Positions 24,667 to 32,617 of a stretch of DNA of 64,000 nt are shown piece by piece. The stretch comes from Pseudomonas benzenivorans. GTDB lineage: Bacteria; Pseudomonadota; Gammaproteobacteria; Pseudomonadales; Pseudomonadaceae. The translations under genes were made by a program, and so were the position numbers. Under the pieces are notes generated by a model. That model searched no databases and was not told the DNA's origin. It saw only the letters and a program-made list of their open reading frames with translations. Within the stretch, counting starts at the first letter, position 1, and each line of letters opens with the position of its first letter. The DNA lies in assembly GCF_900100495.1 (NCBI RefSeq), contig NZ_FNCT01000014.1, positions 62,001-126,000 of the forward strand, in the 5' to 3' direction.

Positions 24667-25935
24667 TCAGAGGTGCAGACTGACCTCGAACGCGCTGCCC
24701 TGCGGCGGCAGGTCACGCACGCGCACCTGCCAGCCCTGATGCGCGCAGATCCGTTTGACCAGGGACAAGCCCAAGCCCAGGCCCTCGCCGCGCGACTGGG
24801 CGCCGCGGACGAAGGGCCGGAACATCTGCTCATGCTGCTCCGGGGGAATGCCGACGCCGCTGTCCTCGACGCGGAAGCCGCCACTTTCGAGAATCAGGCG
24901 CACCGTCCCCTGCTCGGTGTAATGCAGGGCGTTGCGCAGCAGGTTGGACATCACCGTGCGCAGAAAGCTGAGGTCGTACAGCGCGCTATCGGCGCCCTGC
25001 TCGATCAGCTCGAAGTGCAGGCCCTTCTCGCGGATCAGCGGCGCCCAGCGCCTGCTCTGCTCGTCCGCGACCATGGCCAGGGTGGCGCTGCCGCCCTGGC
25101 TCGACGCCTCCTGCTTGGCCCGCGCCAGGATCAGGAAGGTCTGCACCAGGTCGCGCATCTCCTCGGTCGCCCGGCCGATGCGCAGCACCTGCTCGCGCTG
25201 GCGCGCATCCAGGTTGGGCGCCTCGGCGAGCAGTTCGCAGGAGCTGGCGATGACCATCAGCGGCGTGCGCAATTCATGACTGACATCGCTGGTGAACAGC
25301 TGCTCGCGCTCCAGGGAATGGCGCAGCTGGCCGAGGGTGCTGTCGAAGGCCGCCGCCAGATGACCGACCTCGTCGTCGGGATAGTCCGGCGCCAGGGCTG
25401 GGGCCAGCTGGTGCAACTGGTCGCGGTGGCGTACCTGGTTGGCCAGGCGGATCACCGGCGCCATCACCCGCCGCGCCAGCAGCCAGCCCATCCCCCAGGC
25501 CGCCAGGACGCTGAGCAGAAAGCCGGCCAGCACCACGTTGAACAGCACCTGCTCGCGGGCCTCGAACTCGTGCTGCTCCTCCACCAGCATGAACACCTGG
25601 CCATTCTCGCGGCGCTTGAACACATAGAACGCCTGTTCGCCCTCGACCACTTCGGAAAAACCCTCCCCGGCCTCGGCGAACCGCTGCGGCACCGGATAGT
25701 CGGGCAGGTGCGGAGCGAAGAAGCGCGTGCTGGAATCCAGCCGCGGCGCCTGGCCGCGAGCCAGGTCGTCGTGGATGACGATGCTCAGCTCGCGCTCCAA
25801 CTCCTGGGAGACCAAGTGCTCCTCGACGAAGTGCACCACGGCGACGATGCTCAGCGAGAACAGCCCGCTGACCGCCAGGCCCATCAGCACGAAGGCGATG
25901 ACAATGCGCTGCAACAGCGGCTGCTTAGACACCAT
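24667..25935 (-). CDS. colS: Sensor histidine kinase ColS
   Basis: A 422-residue inner-membrane kinase. TM1 is near residues 8-30, a periplasmic loop of about 100 residues follows with an EQHE stretch near residue 120 that could be the metal-binding ExxE type reported for P. putida ColS, then TM2, HAMP and HisKA with His220 in DVSHELRTPL. The ATPase core shows NLLRNALHYT, DSGVGIPP and GEGLGLGLSLVKRI. The 11-nt overlap with colR (start ATG 25935 inside colR) shows coupled translation. ColRS responds to zinc or iron and controls envelope genes in pseudomonads. Confidence 0.9.
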   Translation of the reverse strand: MVSKQPLLQRIVIAFVLMGLAVSGLFSLSIVAVVHFVEEHLVSQELERELSIVIHDDLARGQAPRLDSSTRFFAPHLPDYPVPQRFAEAGEGFSEVVEGEQAFYVFKRRENGQVFMLVEEQHEFEAREQVLFNVVLAGFLLSVLAAWGMGWLLARRVMAPVIRLANQVRHRDQLHQLAPALAPDYPDDEVGHLAAAFDSTLGQLRHSLEREQLFTSDVSHELRTPLMVIASSCELLAEAPNLDARQREQVLRIGRATEEMRDLVQTFLILARAKQEASSQGGSATLAMVADEQSRRWAPLIREKGLHFELIEQGADSALYDLSFLRTVMSNLLRNALHYTEQGTVRLILESGGFRVEDSGVGIPPEQHEQMFRPFVRGAQSRGEGLGLGLSLVKRICAHQGWQVRVRDLPPQGSAFEVSLHL

Positions 25936-26608
25936 CGGCAGACTCCGCCAGGCGATAGCCGACACCGTGCACGGTGTGCAGCAGGGGTTTGTCGAAGGGC
26001 TTGTCGAGCACCTGGCGCAACTGGTGGACGTGGCTGCGCAGGCTGTCGCTGTCCGGGCAGTGGTCGCCCCACAGCGCCTCCTCGAGCGCCTCACGGCGCA
26101 CCACCGCCGGGCTGCGCTGCATCAGCACGGCGAGCAGCTTCATGCCCAGCGGGTTGAGCTTGAGCGGCTGGCCGGCGCGGCTGATCTGCAGGGTATCCAG
26201 GTCGTAGAGCAGGTCGCCGACCTGCAACTGGCGCTGGCGGCGGCCCTGGCTACGGCGCAGCACCGCCTCGATGCGCGCCACCAGCTCGGACAGCGCGAAG
26301 GGCTTGAGCAGGTAGTCGTCGGCGCCGGCCTGCAGGCCCTGCAGGCGGTCGTCGAGCGCATCGCGAGCGGTCAGCATGATGATCGGCGTGTCGCGCCGGG
26401 CATCCTCGCGCAGGCGCTTGCACAGCTGATAGCCGTCGATGCCCGGCAGCATGATATCCAGCACGATCAGGTCGTAGTGCTCGGTCGCCGCCAGGTGCAG
26501 GCCGCTCAGGCCATCCTGCGCGCAGTCGACGCTGTAGCCCTTGAGGGTCAGGTAGTCGAGCACGTTGGCGAGAATGTCGCGGTTGTCTTCCACCACCAGA
26601 ATGCGCAT
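25925..26608 (-). CDS. colR: Response regulator ColR (OmpR family)
   Basis: A 227-residue regulator: receiver domain with acidic EDNRD, phosphoacceptor Asp in LIVLDIMLPGIDG (residue 51), T/K in MLTARD and LLKPF, then a winged-helix DNA-binding domain ending VHGVGYRL. The sequence CAQDGLSGLHLAATEHYDLI is, from memory, almost unchanged from ColR of other pseudomonads. Starts at ATG 26608, divergent from the LTA-synthase-family gene, with a 124-nt gap that holds a ColR-like box. Confidence 0.92.
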   Translation of the reverse strand: MRILVVEDNRDILANVLDYLTLKGYSVDCAQDGLSGLHLAATEHYDLIVLDIMLPGIDGYQLCKRLREDARRDTPIIMLTARDALDDRLQGLQAGADDYLLKPFALSELVARIEAVLRRSQGRRQRQLQVGDLLYDLDTLQISRAGQPLKLNPLGMKLLAVLMQRSPAVVRREALEEALWGDHCPDSDSLRSHVHQLRQVLDKPFDKPLLHTVHGVGYRLAESADGV

Positions 26609-26647
26609 GTTCGGCTAACCCTTCGCAATGGCCCCGAGCAGGCCGGT

Positions 26648-26663
26648 TTGACGTTTTCTTCAC
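26648..26663 (+). promoter_or_regulatory. Predicted ColR box upstream of the LTA-synthase-family gene
   Basis: TTGACGTTTTCTTCAC fits the recalled ColR consensus YYNASNNYTTTTTCAC with one mismatch. It ends 69 nt before the ATG at 26733 and has the same orientation to its gene as the box before the methyltransferase (73 nt). Confidence 0.45.
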
Positions 26664-26732
26664 GCCGTTTCTACATCCGCATCACCCTTCCCTGAGCAGA
26701 CTGCGGCGCATTCTTCCGGGCAGGATCATACG

Positions 26733-28727
26733 ATGTCGCCATTCAGATTCGCACAACTCCGCTTCCTTTCGTTGATCTTGGCAAGCTGGCTACTGGTGTT
26801 CGTCAGCACCCGCAACCTGCTGCTACTGGGGCATCTGGCGGATGCCGACCTCGACCTGCTCGCGCTGCTCCGGCTGTACTCGATTGGCCTGGCCTACGAC
26901 CTGGGCTTTCTCATCTACGCCGCGCTGCCCTTGGCCCTGTACCTGCTGCTGTGCCCGCGCCGGCTATGGCAACGACGCTGGCATCGCGGTGCGCTGCATG
27001 CCCTGCTGGCCGTCAGTCTGTTCGCCATGCTGTTCACCGCGGCGGCGGAGTGGCTGTTCTGGGACGAGTTCGGCGTGCGCTTCAACTTCATCGCCGTGGA
27101 TTACCTGGTGTACTCCGACGAAGTACTGAACAACATCCTCGAATCCTACCCGATCTACCCATTACTGGCGGCGCTGGCCAGTCTCGCCGTGCTCGCCGCG
27201 GTACTACTGCGCAGGGCCACCGCCAGCGCACTCGATGCGCCTCTGCTGACTTGGCGCGGCGCCGGCATGGCGTTCGCCGGCATGGCCCTGCTCGGCGCAC
27301 TGAGCAGCCTGCTACTCAGCCAGGACTTCCCCCGCGGCGTGGGCGGCAACGCCTACCAAGGCGAACTGGCAGGCAACGGCCCCTATCAATTCTTTGCCGC
27401 CGTCCGCAATAACGAACTGGACTACCCACAGTTCTACAGCACCCTGACCAAGGCCGAGGTGGCGCAGCAGCTGCGCGCCGAGCTGAGCGAACCAAACGCA
27501 CGCTTCATCGGCCAGGATCCGGCGGACATCCACCGGCTGATCGACAATCCCGGCCAAGCGCAGCGCCACAACGTGGTACTCGTGACCATCGAGAGCCTCA
27601 GCGCCAAATACCTGGGCAGCTTCGGCGACGGCCGCGGGCTGACGCCGAACCTCGACCGCCTGCGCCAGCAGAGCCTGTTCTTCAGTAACTTCTATGCCAC
27701 CGGCACCCGCACCGACCGCGGCCTGGAGGCCATCAGCCTGTCGATCCCGCCGACGCCGGGACGCTCGGTGGTCAAGCGCATCGGTCGCGAGAGCGGCTTC
27801 GCCAGCCTCGGCCAGCAGTTTGCCACCCAGGGTTACGACAGCGTCTTCGTCTACGGCGGCCGAGGCTACTTCGACAACATGAACGCGTTCTTCAGCGGCA
27901 ACGGCTACCGCGTGGTCGACCAGAGCAGCGTCGCCGAACCGGATATCCAGTTCAGCAACGCCTGGGGCATGGCCGATGAGGACCTATACCGGCAGACCCT
28001 GAAACTGGCCGACGCCGATCATGCTGCCGGCAAGCCGTTCTTCCTGCAGCTGATGACCACCTCCAACCACCGTCCCTACACCTACCCGGCCGGGCGCATC
28101 GACATCCCCTCCGGCGAGGGACGCGAAGGCGCGGTGAAATACACCGACCATGCCATCGGCCAGTTCCTCCACGAGGCGCAGAGCAAACCCTGGTTCGCCG
28201 ACACCTTGTTCGTCTTCGTCGCCGACCATACCGCCGGCAGCGCTGGGCGCGAGGATCTGCCGGTGGCCGGCTACCATATCCCGCTGTTCATCTACGCCCC
28301 GGAGCTGATCGAGCCGCGCGAGTTTACCGGGCTGGCCAGCCAGATCGACCTGGCGCCGACCCTGCTCGGCCTGCTCGACTTCGATTACAACTCGACTTTC
28401 TTCGGCCGCAACCTGATGCGCGAAGATGCCGCCCCCGGCCGCGCGCTGATCGGCAACTACCAGCACCTCGGCCTGTTCGACGGCCGCGACCTGGCGATTC
28501 TCAGTCCGCGCCAGGCCATGCGCCGCCACGACGACGCCCTGGGCCGCAGCCGGGAAGCGAGCAGCTCGCTGGAGGATCCGTTGATCCGCCGTGTAATCGC
28601 TTATTACCAGGGCGCCAGCTACGCCTTCAGCCACGGACTGCTCGGCTGGCAACCAGTCGCTGCGCCGGGCGGCGAGCACTTCGCCCACGCCAAGCCTCCA
28701 GCCAAGGAGCGCAGCCATGCGTTGTGA
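26733..28727 (+). CDS. LTA synthase/sulfatase-family envelope phosphotransferase
   Basis: A 664-residue protein with about five N-terminal membrane helices (residues 10-200) and a periplasmic alkaline-phosphatase-fold domain (about 280-570). Active-site pieces are visible: metal-binding Glu287 in VTIESLSAKY, the nucleophile loop ATGTRTDRGLEA (Thr327 or Thr325), FVFVADHT and AGYHIPLFIY. Gram-positive relatives polymerise lipoteichoic acid; Gram-negative ones such as OpgB move phosphoglycerol or phosphoethanolamine. The substrate here is unknown. It overlaps the PAP2 gene by 11 nt. Confidence 0.85.
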   Translation: MSPFRFAQLRFLSLILASWLLVFVSTRNLLLLGHLADADLDLLALLRLYSIGLAYDLGFLIYAALPLALYLLLCPRRLWQRRWHRGALHALLAVSLFAMLFTAAAEWLFWDEFGVRFNFIAVDYLVYSDEVLNNILESYPIYPLLAALASLAVLAAVLLRRATASALDAPLLTWRGAGMAFAGMALLGALSSLLLSQDFPRGVGGNAYQGELAGNGPYQFFAAVRNNELDYPQFYSTLTKAEVAQQLRAELSEPNARFIGQDPADIHRLIDNPGQAQRHNVVLVTIESLSAKYLGSFGDGRGLTPNLDRLRQQSLFFSNFYATGTRTDRGLEAISLSIPPTPGRSVVKRIGRESGFASLGQQFATQGYDSVFVYGGRGYFDNMNAFFSGNGYRVVDQSSVAEPDIQFSNAWGMADEDLYRQTLKLADADHAAGKPFFLQLMTTSNHRPYTYPAGRIDIPSGEGREGAVKYTDHAIGQFLHEAQSKPWFADTLFVFVADHTAGSAGREDLPVAGYHIPLFIYAPELIEPREFTGLASQIDLAPTLLGLLDFDYNSTFFGRNLMREDAAPGRALIGNYQHLGLFDGRDLAILSPRQAMRRHDDALGRSREASSSLEDPLIRRVIAYYQGASYAFSHGLLGWQPVAAPGGEHFAHAKPPAKERSHAL

Positions 28728-29466
28728 GCCCCCGACCAAGTCGCGGCCGTTCAACTTCTATGTGGGAGTGGGCCTGCCCCTCGCGCTGATGCTGTGGCTG
28801 CTGCTGGCGGACCCGAGCGCGCTGGACTTCGCCATCGCCCACTGGGCCTACGCTCCGCAGAGCGGCTTTATCGGCCGCTCCAGCCGCTTGCTCGAAGACG
28901 TTTTGCATGACCGGGCCAAGCAGGCGGTGATCGTCATCGGCGTGCTGGCCATCGCCGGCCTCGTCCTCAGCCTGCTGATAAAACCCTGGCGCCACTGGCG
29001 CCGGCCGCTGGGTTACCTGGTGCTGGCGATGGCGCTGTCGACCAGCTATGTGAACCCGCTGAAAACCCTGACCGGGGTGCACTGCCCCTGGAGCCTCAGC
29101 GAGTTCGGCGGCAAGGAAACCTACACCCCGCTGCTCAGTGCCCGGGCCCCGACCGACAAGCCAGGCCGGTGCTGGCCCGGCGGCCACGCCAGCGCGGGTT
29201 TCTCGCTGTTCGCACTGTTCTTCGTGCTGCGCGACCGCCGCCCGCGCCTGGCCAGGGCCGCGTTGTACCTGGCGCTGACCCTGGGCATCACCTTCTCGGT
29301 CGGACGCATGCTGCAGGGTGCGCACTTCTTCTCGCACAACCTGTGGACCGCGCTGTTCGACTGGATGATCAGCCTGGGCTGCTACCGCCTGCTGTTGCAC
29401 CGGCCGGCACTCGCGCCGGACGCCAGCCCCGGCGTTCCCGCAGATGCCGGCACGGCGACAGGCTGA
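28717..29466 (+). CDS. PAP2-family lipid phosphatase
   Basis: A 249-residue membrane protein with about six helices and the three PAP2 motifs in modified form: KTLTGVHCPW, PGGHASAG and GRMLQGAHFFSHNLWTALFD. This family removes phosphate from lipid A, undecaprenyl pyrophosphate or phosphatidylglycerophosphate on the periplasmic face. The start overlaps the preceding gene by 11 nt, so the two act together: a phosphotransferase that leaves a lipid by-product and a phosphatase that could recycle it is one reading. The next gene is convergent, 13 nt away. Confidence 0.85.
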   Translation: MRCEPPTKSRPFNFYVGVGLPLALMLWLLLADPSALDFAIAHWAYAPQSGFIGRSSRLLEDVLHDRAKQAVIVIGVLAIAGLVLSLLIKPWRHWRRPLGYLVLAMALSTSYVNPLKTLTGVHCPWSLSEFGGKETYTPLLSARAPTDKPGRCWPGGHASAGFSLFALFFVLRDRRPRLARAALYLALTLGITFSVGRMLQGAHFFSHNLWTALFDWMISLGCYRLLLHRPALAPDASPGVPADAGTATG

Positions 29467-29479
29467 ACCGCAAGGCCGA

Positions 29480-30421
29480 TCAGCCCGGCCAGAACGCGCG
29501 AATGCCCGCCACGCCTTGGGCGCCGGCCTGCCAGGCCTGCTCGATATCTGCCGGGCCGACCCCGCCGAGCAGATAGGCGGGCCGGTTGAAGCCCTGCAGC
29601 AACTCGCTGGCACGCGTCCAGCCGAGCGGCTGCGCCCCGGGATGGGTCAGGGTCGCCTGCAGCGGCGAGAGGGTGACGAAATCCACGCCCAGCTGTGCCG
29701 CCAGCGCCAACTCCTCGGCGCCGTGGCAGGAGGCCGCCAGCCAGCGCGCGGCCGGGAACGGCCGGCCCTGGTCGGCGTAGCGGCGCAGTTGCTCGGCGGT
29801 CAGGTGCCAGCCGGCGGCGGGGAAATCGCCGAGCCACTCCAGCGGCCCCTTGAGCATCAGCTGCGCCTTGCCGGCGCAGAGCCCCTGGATGTCCACGGCC
29901 AGGTCGCGGTATTGCGCATCGAACATGCCTGGCGCGCGCAGCTGGATCAGCCGGATGCCCGCGGCCAAGGCGGCCCGCACCCCCTGCAACAGCGCCTGCG
30001 GTTCCAGGTCTTCCGGCGTGATCAGATAGCGCTCCGGCAGCCGCGCGGCGGCGACGATCGGCTGGTTGGCCGCGGGAAAGGCGTACTCGGCCAGCTGCCG
30101 TGGCCTGACCCAGGCCAACGGCTGGCCCTCGGCGCCATGGGGCTCGCCGACGAACGCCGGAACCTCCCAGACGTCCAGCAGCACCTGCTTGTCCGGATAG
30201 TCGTGACGGACCTGGATCAACGGCCGGGCGGCACTCGGGCGAATCCCCAGTTCCTCCTCCAGCTCGCGAGCCAGGGCGTCGCGCACCGCTTCGCCAGGTT
30301 CCACCTTGCCACCGGGAAACTCCCACAGCCCGCCCTGGTGCTGGTCGTCCGCACGTTTGGCGATCAGGATGCGGCCATCCTGCCCGCGGATTACCGCCGC
30401 CGCTACATGGATGCGTTTCAC
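29480..30421 (-). CDS. Nudix hydrolase (MutT-type) fused to a ThiE-like domain
   Basis: A 313-residue two-domain protein. Residues 1-130 are a MutT-like Nudix domain: the Nudix box runs GGKVEPGEAVRDALARELEEEL and is complete. Residues about 135-313 resemble thiamine-phosphate synthase (IRLIQLRAPGMFD, FVTLSPLQATLTHPG, LLGGVGPADIEQAWQAGAQG). The Nudix part probably destroys 8-oxo-dGTP; the C-terminal role is unclear, since many pseudomonads carry this fusion alongside a real ThiE. The GTG start at 30421 (GGAGGA upstream) overlaps the GST stop by 4 nt. Confidence 0.85.
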   Translation of the reverse strand: MKRIHVAAAVIRGQDGRILIAKRADDQHQGGLWEFPGGKVEPGEAVRDALARELEEELGIRPSAARPLIQVRHDYPDKQVLLDVWEVPAFVGEPHGAEGQPLAWVRPRQLAEYAFPAANQPIVAAARLPERYLITPEDLEPQALLQGVRAALAAGIRLIQLRAPGMFDAQYRDLAVDIQGLCAGKAQLMLKGPLEWLGDFPAAGWHLTAEQLRRYADQGRPFPAARWLAASCHGAEELALAAQLGVDFVTLSPLQATLTHPGAQPLGWTRASELLQGFNRPAYLLGGVGPADIEQAWQAGAQGVAGIRAFWPG

Positions 30422-31050
30422 CCCAGCTGTTCCTCCTGCGCCGCCTGGTACCAGCGCTGGAACGCCGGCCAGTGATAGATGGTGGCGACATATGCCGCCG
30501 CGACTGCTGGCAGATCCACCCGGTAACCGCGCAGCCGCGCCGCCACCGGGGCGAAGAAGGCATCCGCCAGGCTGGCATGGCCGAACAGGAAGGGCCCGTC
30601 CTGGCCGAAGTTGGCCCGGCACTCGGCCCAGAGTTCGCAGATGCGCCGGATATCCGCCTGCACCTCGGCCGGGATCTCAGCCAGTGCCTGGTCGCGCTTG
30701 AGGTCCATCGGCATATGCGTGCGCAAGGCGGTGAAACCGCTGTGCATCTCGGCGCAGACCGAGCGCGCCACGGCGCGGGCGTATTCGCCGCGCGGCCACA
30801 GGTAGGCCTCGGGGAAGCTTTCGGCGAGGTACTCACCGATCGCCAGGGAATCCCACACCGGGCCTTCCTCGGTCTGCAGCAGCGGCACCTTGCCGGTCGG
30901 CGAGTGCTCGAGGATGCGCGCCTTGCTGTCCGCTCGATTCAGCGGGATCAGCAATTCGGAATAGGGCGCCTCGGCCAGCTCGAGGGCCAGGGCAGCGCGC
31001 AGCGACCAGGAGGAATAGGTCTTGTCGCCGATGATCAGAGTCAGGGACAT
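30418..31050 (-). CDS. Glutathione S-transferase family protein
   Basis: A 210-residue protein with a thioredoxin-like N-terminal domain (GDKTYSSWSLRAALALE, with Ser-Ser near the glutathione site; GKVPLLQ cis-Pro; DSLAIGEYL) and an alpha-helical C-terminal domain. The substrate is not known. ATG 31050 has GGAG 7 nt upstream. It is the first gene of a pair with the Nudix/ThiE fusion, with a 4-nt overlap. Confidence 0.87.
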   Translation of the reverse strand: MSLTLIIGDKTYSSWSLRAALALELAEAPYSELLIPLNRADSKARILEHSPTGKVPLLQTEEGPVWDSLAIGEYLAESFPEAYLWPRGEYARAVARSVCAEMHSGFTALRTHMPMDLKRDQALAEIPAEVQADIRRICELWAECRANFGQDGPFLFGHASLADAFFAPVAARLRGYRVDLPAVAAAYVATIYHWPAFQRWYQAAQEEQLG

Positions 31051-31120
31051 GGGGTGCTCCAAGCACAGAGGGTTGCCGGTAGTGTCAGTCGACCTTAAAA
31101 GGCGCCTCCCCTAATAGCAA

Positions 31121-31156
31121 ATTCCGCTTGTTCATGCCCCCATGAACAAGCGGAAT
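31121..31156. repeat. Perfect 16-bp inverted repeat between argJ and gst
   Basis: ATTCCGCTTGTTCATG (31121-31136) is exactly complementary to 31141-31156, loop CCCC. It lies downstream of argJ on the minus strand and could end its transcript, but only weak U-rich sequence (TTGCTATT) follows. Confidence 0.7.
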
Positions 31157-31232
31157 AGCCGGCTTCGATCGAGCGGGTCCACTGGCAACCGGTCGGACTC
31201 GGGACGCTCCCAAACCCGACCGGCCGCCAGGA

Positions 31233-32450
31233 TCAGGTGCGGTACTCGGCGTTGATCTTGACGTACTCGTGGGACAGGTCGGTGGTCCAGATGGTCTCGC
31301 TGCAGCTGCCGCGCCCCAGCTCGATACGGATGGTGATTTCCGCCGCGGCCATCACCGCCGCGCCCTGCTCCTCGGTGTAGCTGGCCGCCCGGCAACCGCG
31401 GCTGGCGATGCACACCTCGCCGAGGAACACGTCGATCTTGCTCACGTCCAGTTGGGCCACGCCGGCGCGGCCGACCGCGGCGAGAATCCGTCCCCAGTTC
31501 GGGTCGGAGGCGAACAGCGCGGTCTTGATCAGCGGCGAGTGGGCCACTGCATAACCGACGTCCAGGCACTCCTGGTGGGTCGCCCCGCCATTGACCTGCA
31601 CGGTGACGAACTTGGTCGCACCCTCGCCGTCGCGGACGATGGCCTGGGCCACCTCCATGCAGACCTCGAACACCGCCTGCTTCAGCGCGGCGAACAGCGC
31701 GCCGCTGGCCTGGGTGATCTCCGGCAGTGCCGCCTGGCCGGTGGCGATCAGCATGCAGCAGTCGTTGGTCGAGGTGTCGCCGTCGATGGTGATGCGGTTG
31801 AACGACTTGTTCGCCGCGTCGCGCAGCAGGTCCTGCAGCACGCCCTGGGCCACCTTGGCGTCGGTGGCGATATAGCCGAGCATGGTCGCCATGTTCGGCT
31901 TGATCATCCCGGCCCCCTTGCTGATGCCGGTGACGGTGACGGTGACGCCGTCGTGGACGAACTGGCGGCTGGCCCCCTTGGGCAGGGTGTCGGTGGTCAT
32001 GATGCCGCTGGCGGCCTCGGCCCAGTGGTCCTCCGCGAGGTCATCGAGGGCCGCCTGCAAGGCGCCTTCGATCTTCTCCACCGGCAGCGGCTCGCCGATC
32101 ACCCCGGTGGAGAACGGCAGTACCGCGCCCTCGTCGACACCGGCCAGTCGCGCCAGGCTCGCGCAGGTGCGCGCGGCATTCAGCAAGCCGGGCTCGCCGG
32201 TGCCGGCGTTGGCGTTGCCGGTGTTGGTCAGCAGGTAGCGCACCCGGCCCAGCACGCGCTTCTTGGCCAGGATCACCGGCGCCGCGCAGAACGCGTTGAG
32301 GGTGAACACCCCGGCGACGTTGGCGCCTTCGGCGCAGCGCATCACCACCACATCCTTGCGCCCGGGGCGCTTGATGCCGGCCGAAGCGATGCCCAGTTCG
32401 AAACCTGGAACCGGGTGCAGGGTAGACAGCGGGCCAAGACCAACAGCCAT
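31233..32450 (-). CDS. argJ: Bifunctional ornithine acetyltransferase/N-acetylglutamate synthase
   Basis: A 405-residue enzyme that recycles the acetyl group from N-acetylornithine to glutamate in arginine biosynthesis. The self-cleavage site is visible in KGAGMIKPNMATMLG: cleavage between Ala and Thr makes alpha and beta chains with Thr as nucleophile. DPNWGRILAAVGRAG near the C-terminus is also conserved. Start ATG 32450 follows AAGGAGC, and a tandem 8-nt repeat sits directly before that ribosome site. The last residues (HEYVKINAEYRT) are typical. Confidence 0.96.
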   Translation of the reverse strand: MAVGLGPLSTLHPVPGFELGIASAGIKRPGRKDVVVMRCAEGANVAGVFTLNAFCAAPVILAKKRVLGRVRYLLTNTGNANAGTGEPGLLNAARTCASLARLAGVDEGAVLPFSTGVIGEPLPVEKIEGALQAALDDLAEDHWAEAASGIMTTDTLPKGASRQFVHDGVTVTVTGISKGAGMIKPNMATMLGYIATDAKVAQGVLQDLLRDAANKSFNRITIDGDTSTNDCCMLIATGQAALPEITQASGALFAALKQAVFEVCMEVAQAIVRDGEGATKFVTVQVNGGATHQECLDVGYAVAHSPLIKTALFASDPNWGRILAAVGRAGVAQLDVSKIDVFLGEVCIASRGCRAASYTEEQGAAVMAAAEITIRIELGRGSCSETIWTTDLSHEYVKINAEYRT

Positions 32451-32462
32451 AGAGTGCGCTCC

Positions 32463-32486
32463 TTGAGGTGTTGAGGTGTTGAGGTG
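32463..32486. repeat. Three tandem 8-nt repeats at the argJ ribosome site
   Basis: TTGAGGTG occurs three times in a row (32463-32470, 32471-32478, 32479-32486). On the minus strand these are CACCTCAA units, the last joining the AAGGAGC site of argJ. Confidence 0.75.
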
Positions 32487-32516
32487 TCGCGCCAGCGGGC
32501 ACGAGCGGATTCGATG

Positions 32517-32553
32517 GTAAAACGCCGCGAGCGGCTAGGCCGTTCGCGGCGTT
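32517..32553 (-). terminator. Terminator of secA
   Basis: 15-bp stem (32521-32535 with 32539-32553, one mismatch, loop TAG) with a U run on the minus strand from 32518-32522. It lies about 65 nt past the secA stop. Confidence 0.75.
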
Positions 32554-32617
32554 GGTCGGGCTAGCCTGGCGGAGCCAGGGCAAAGCCCGTTGTATGGCAT
32601 TGCATCAAGCGCTCAGA

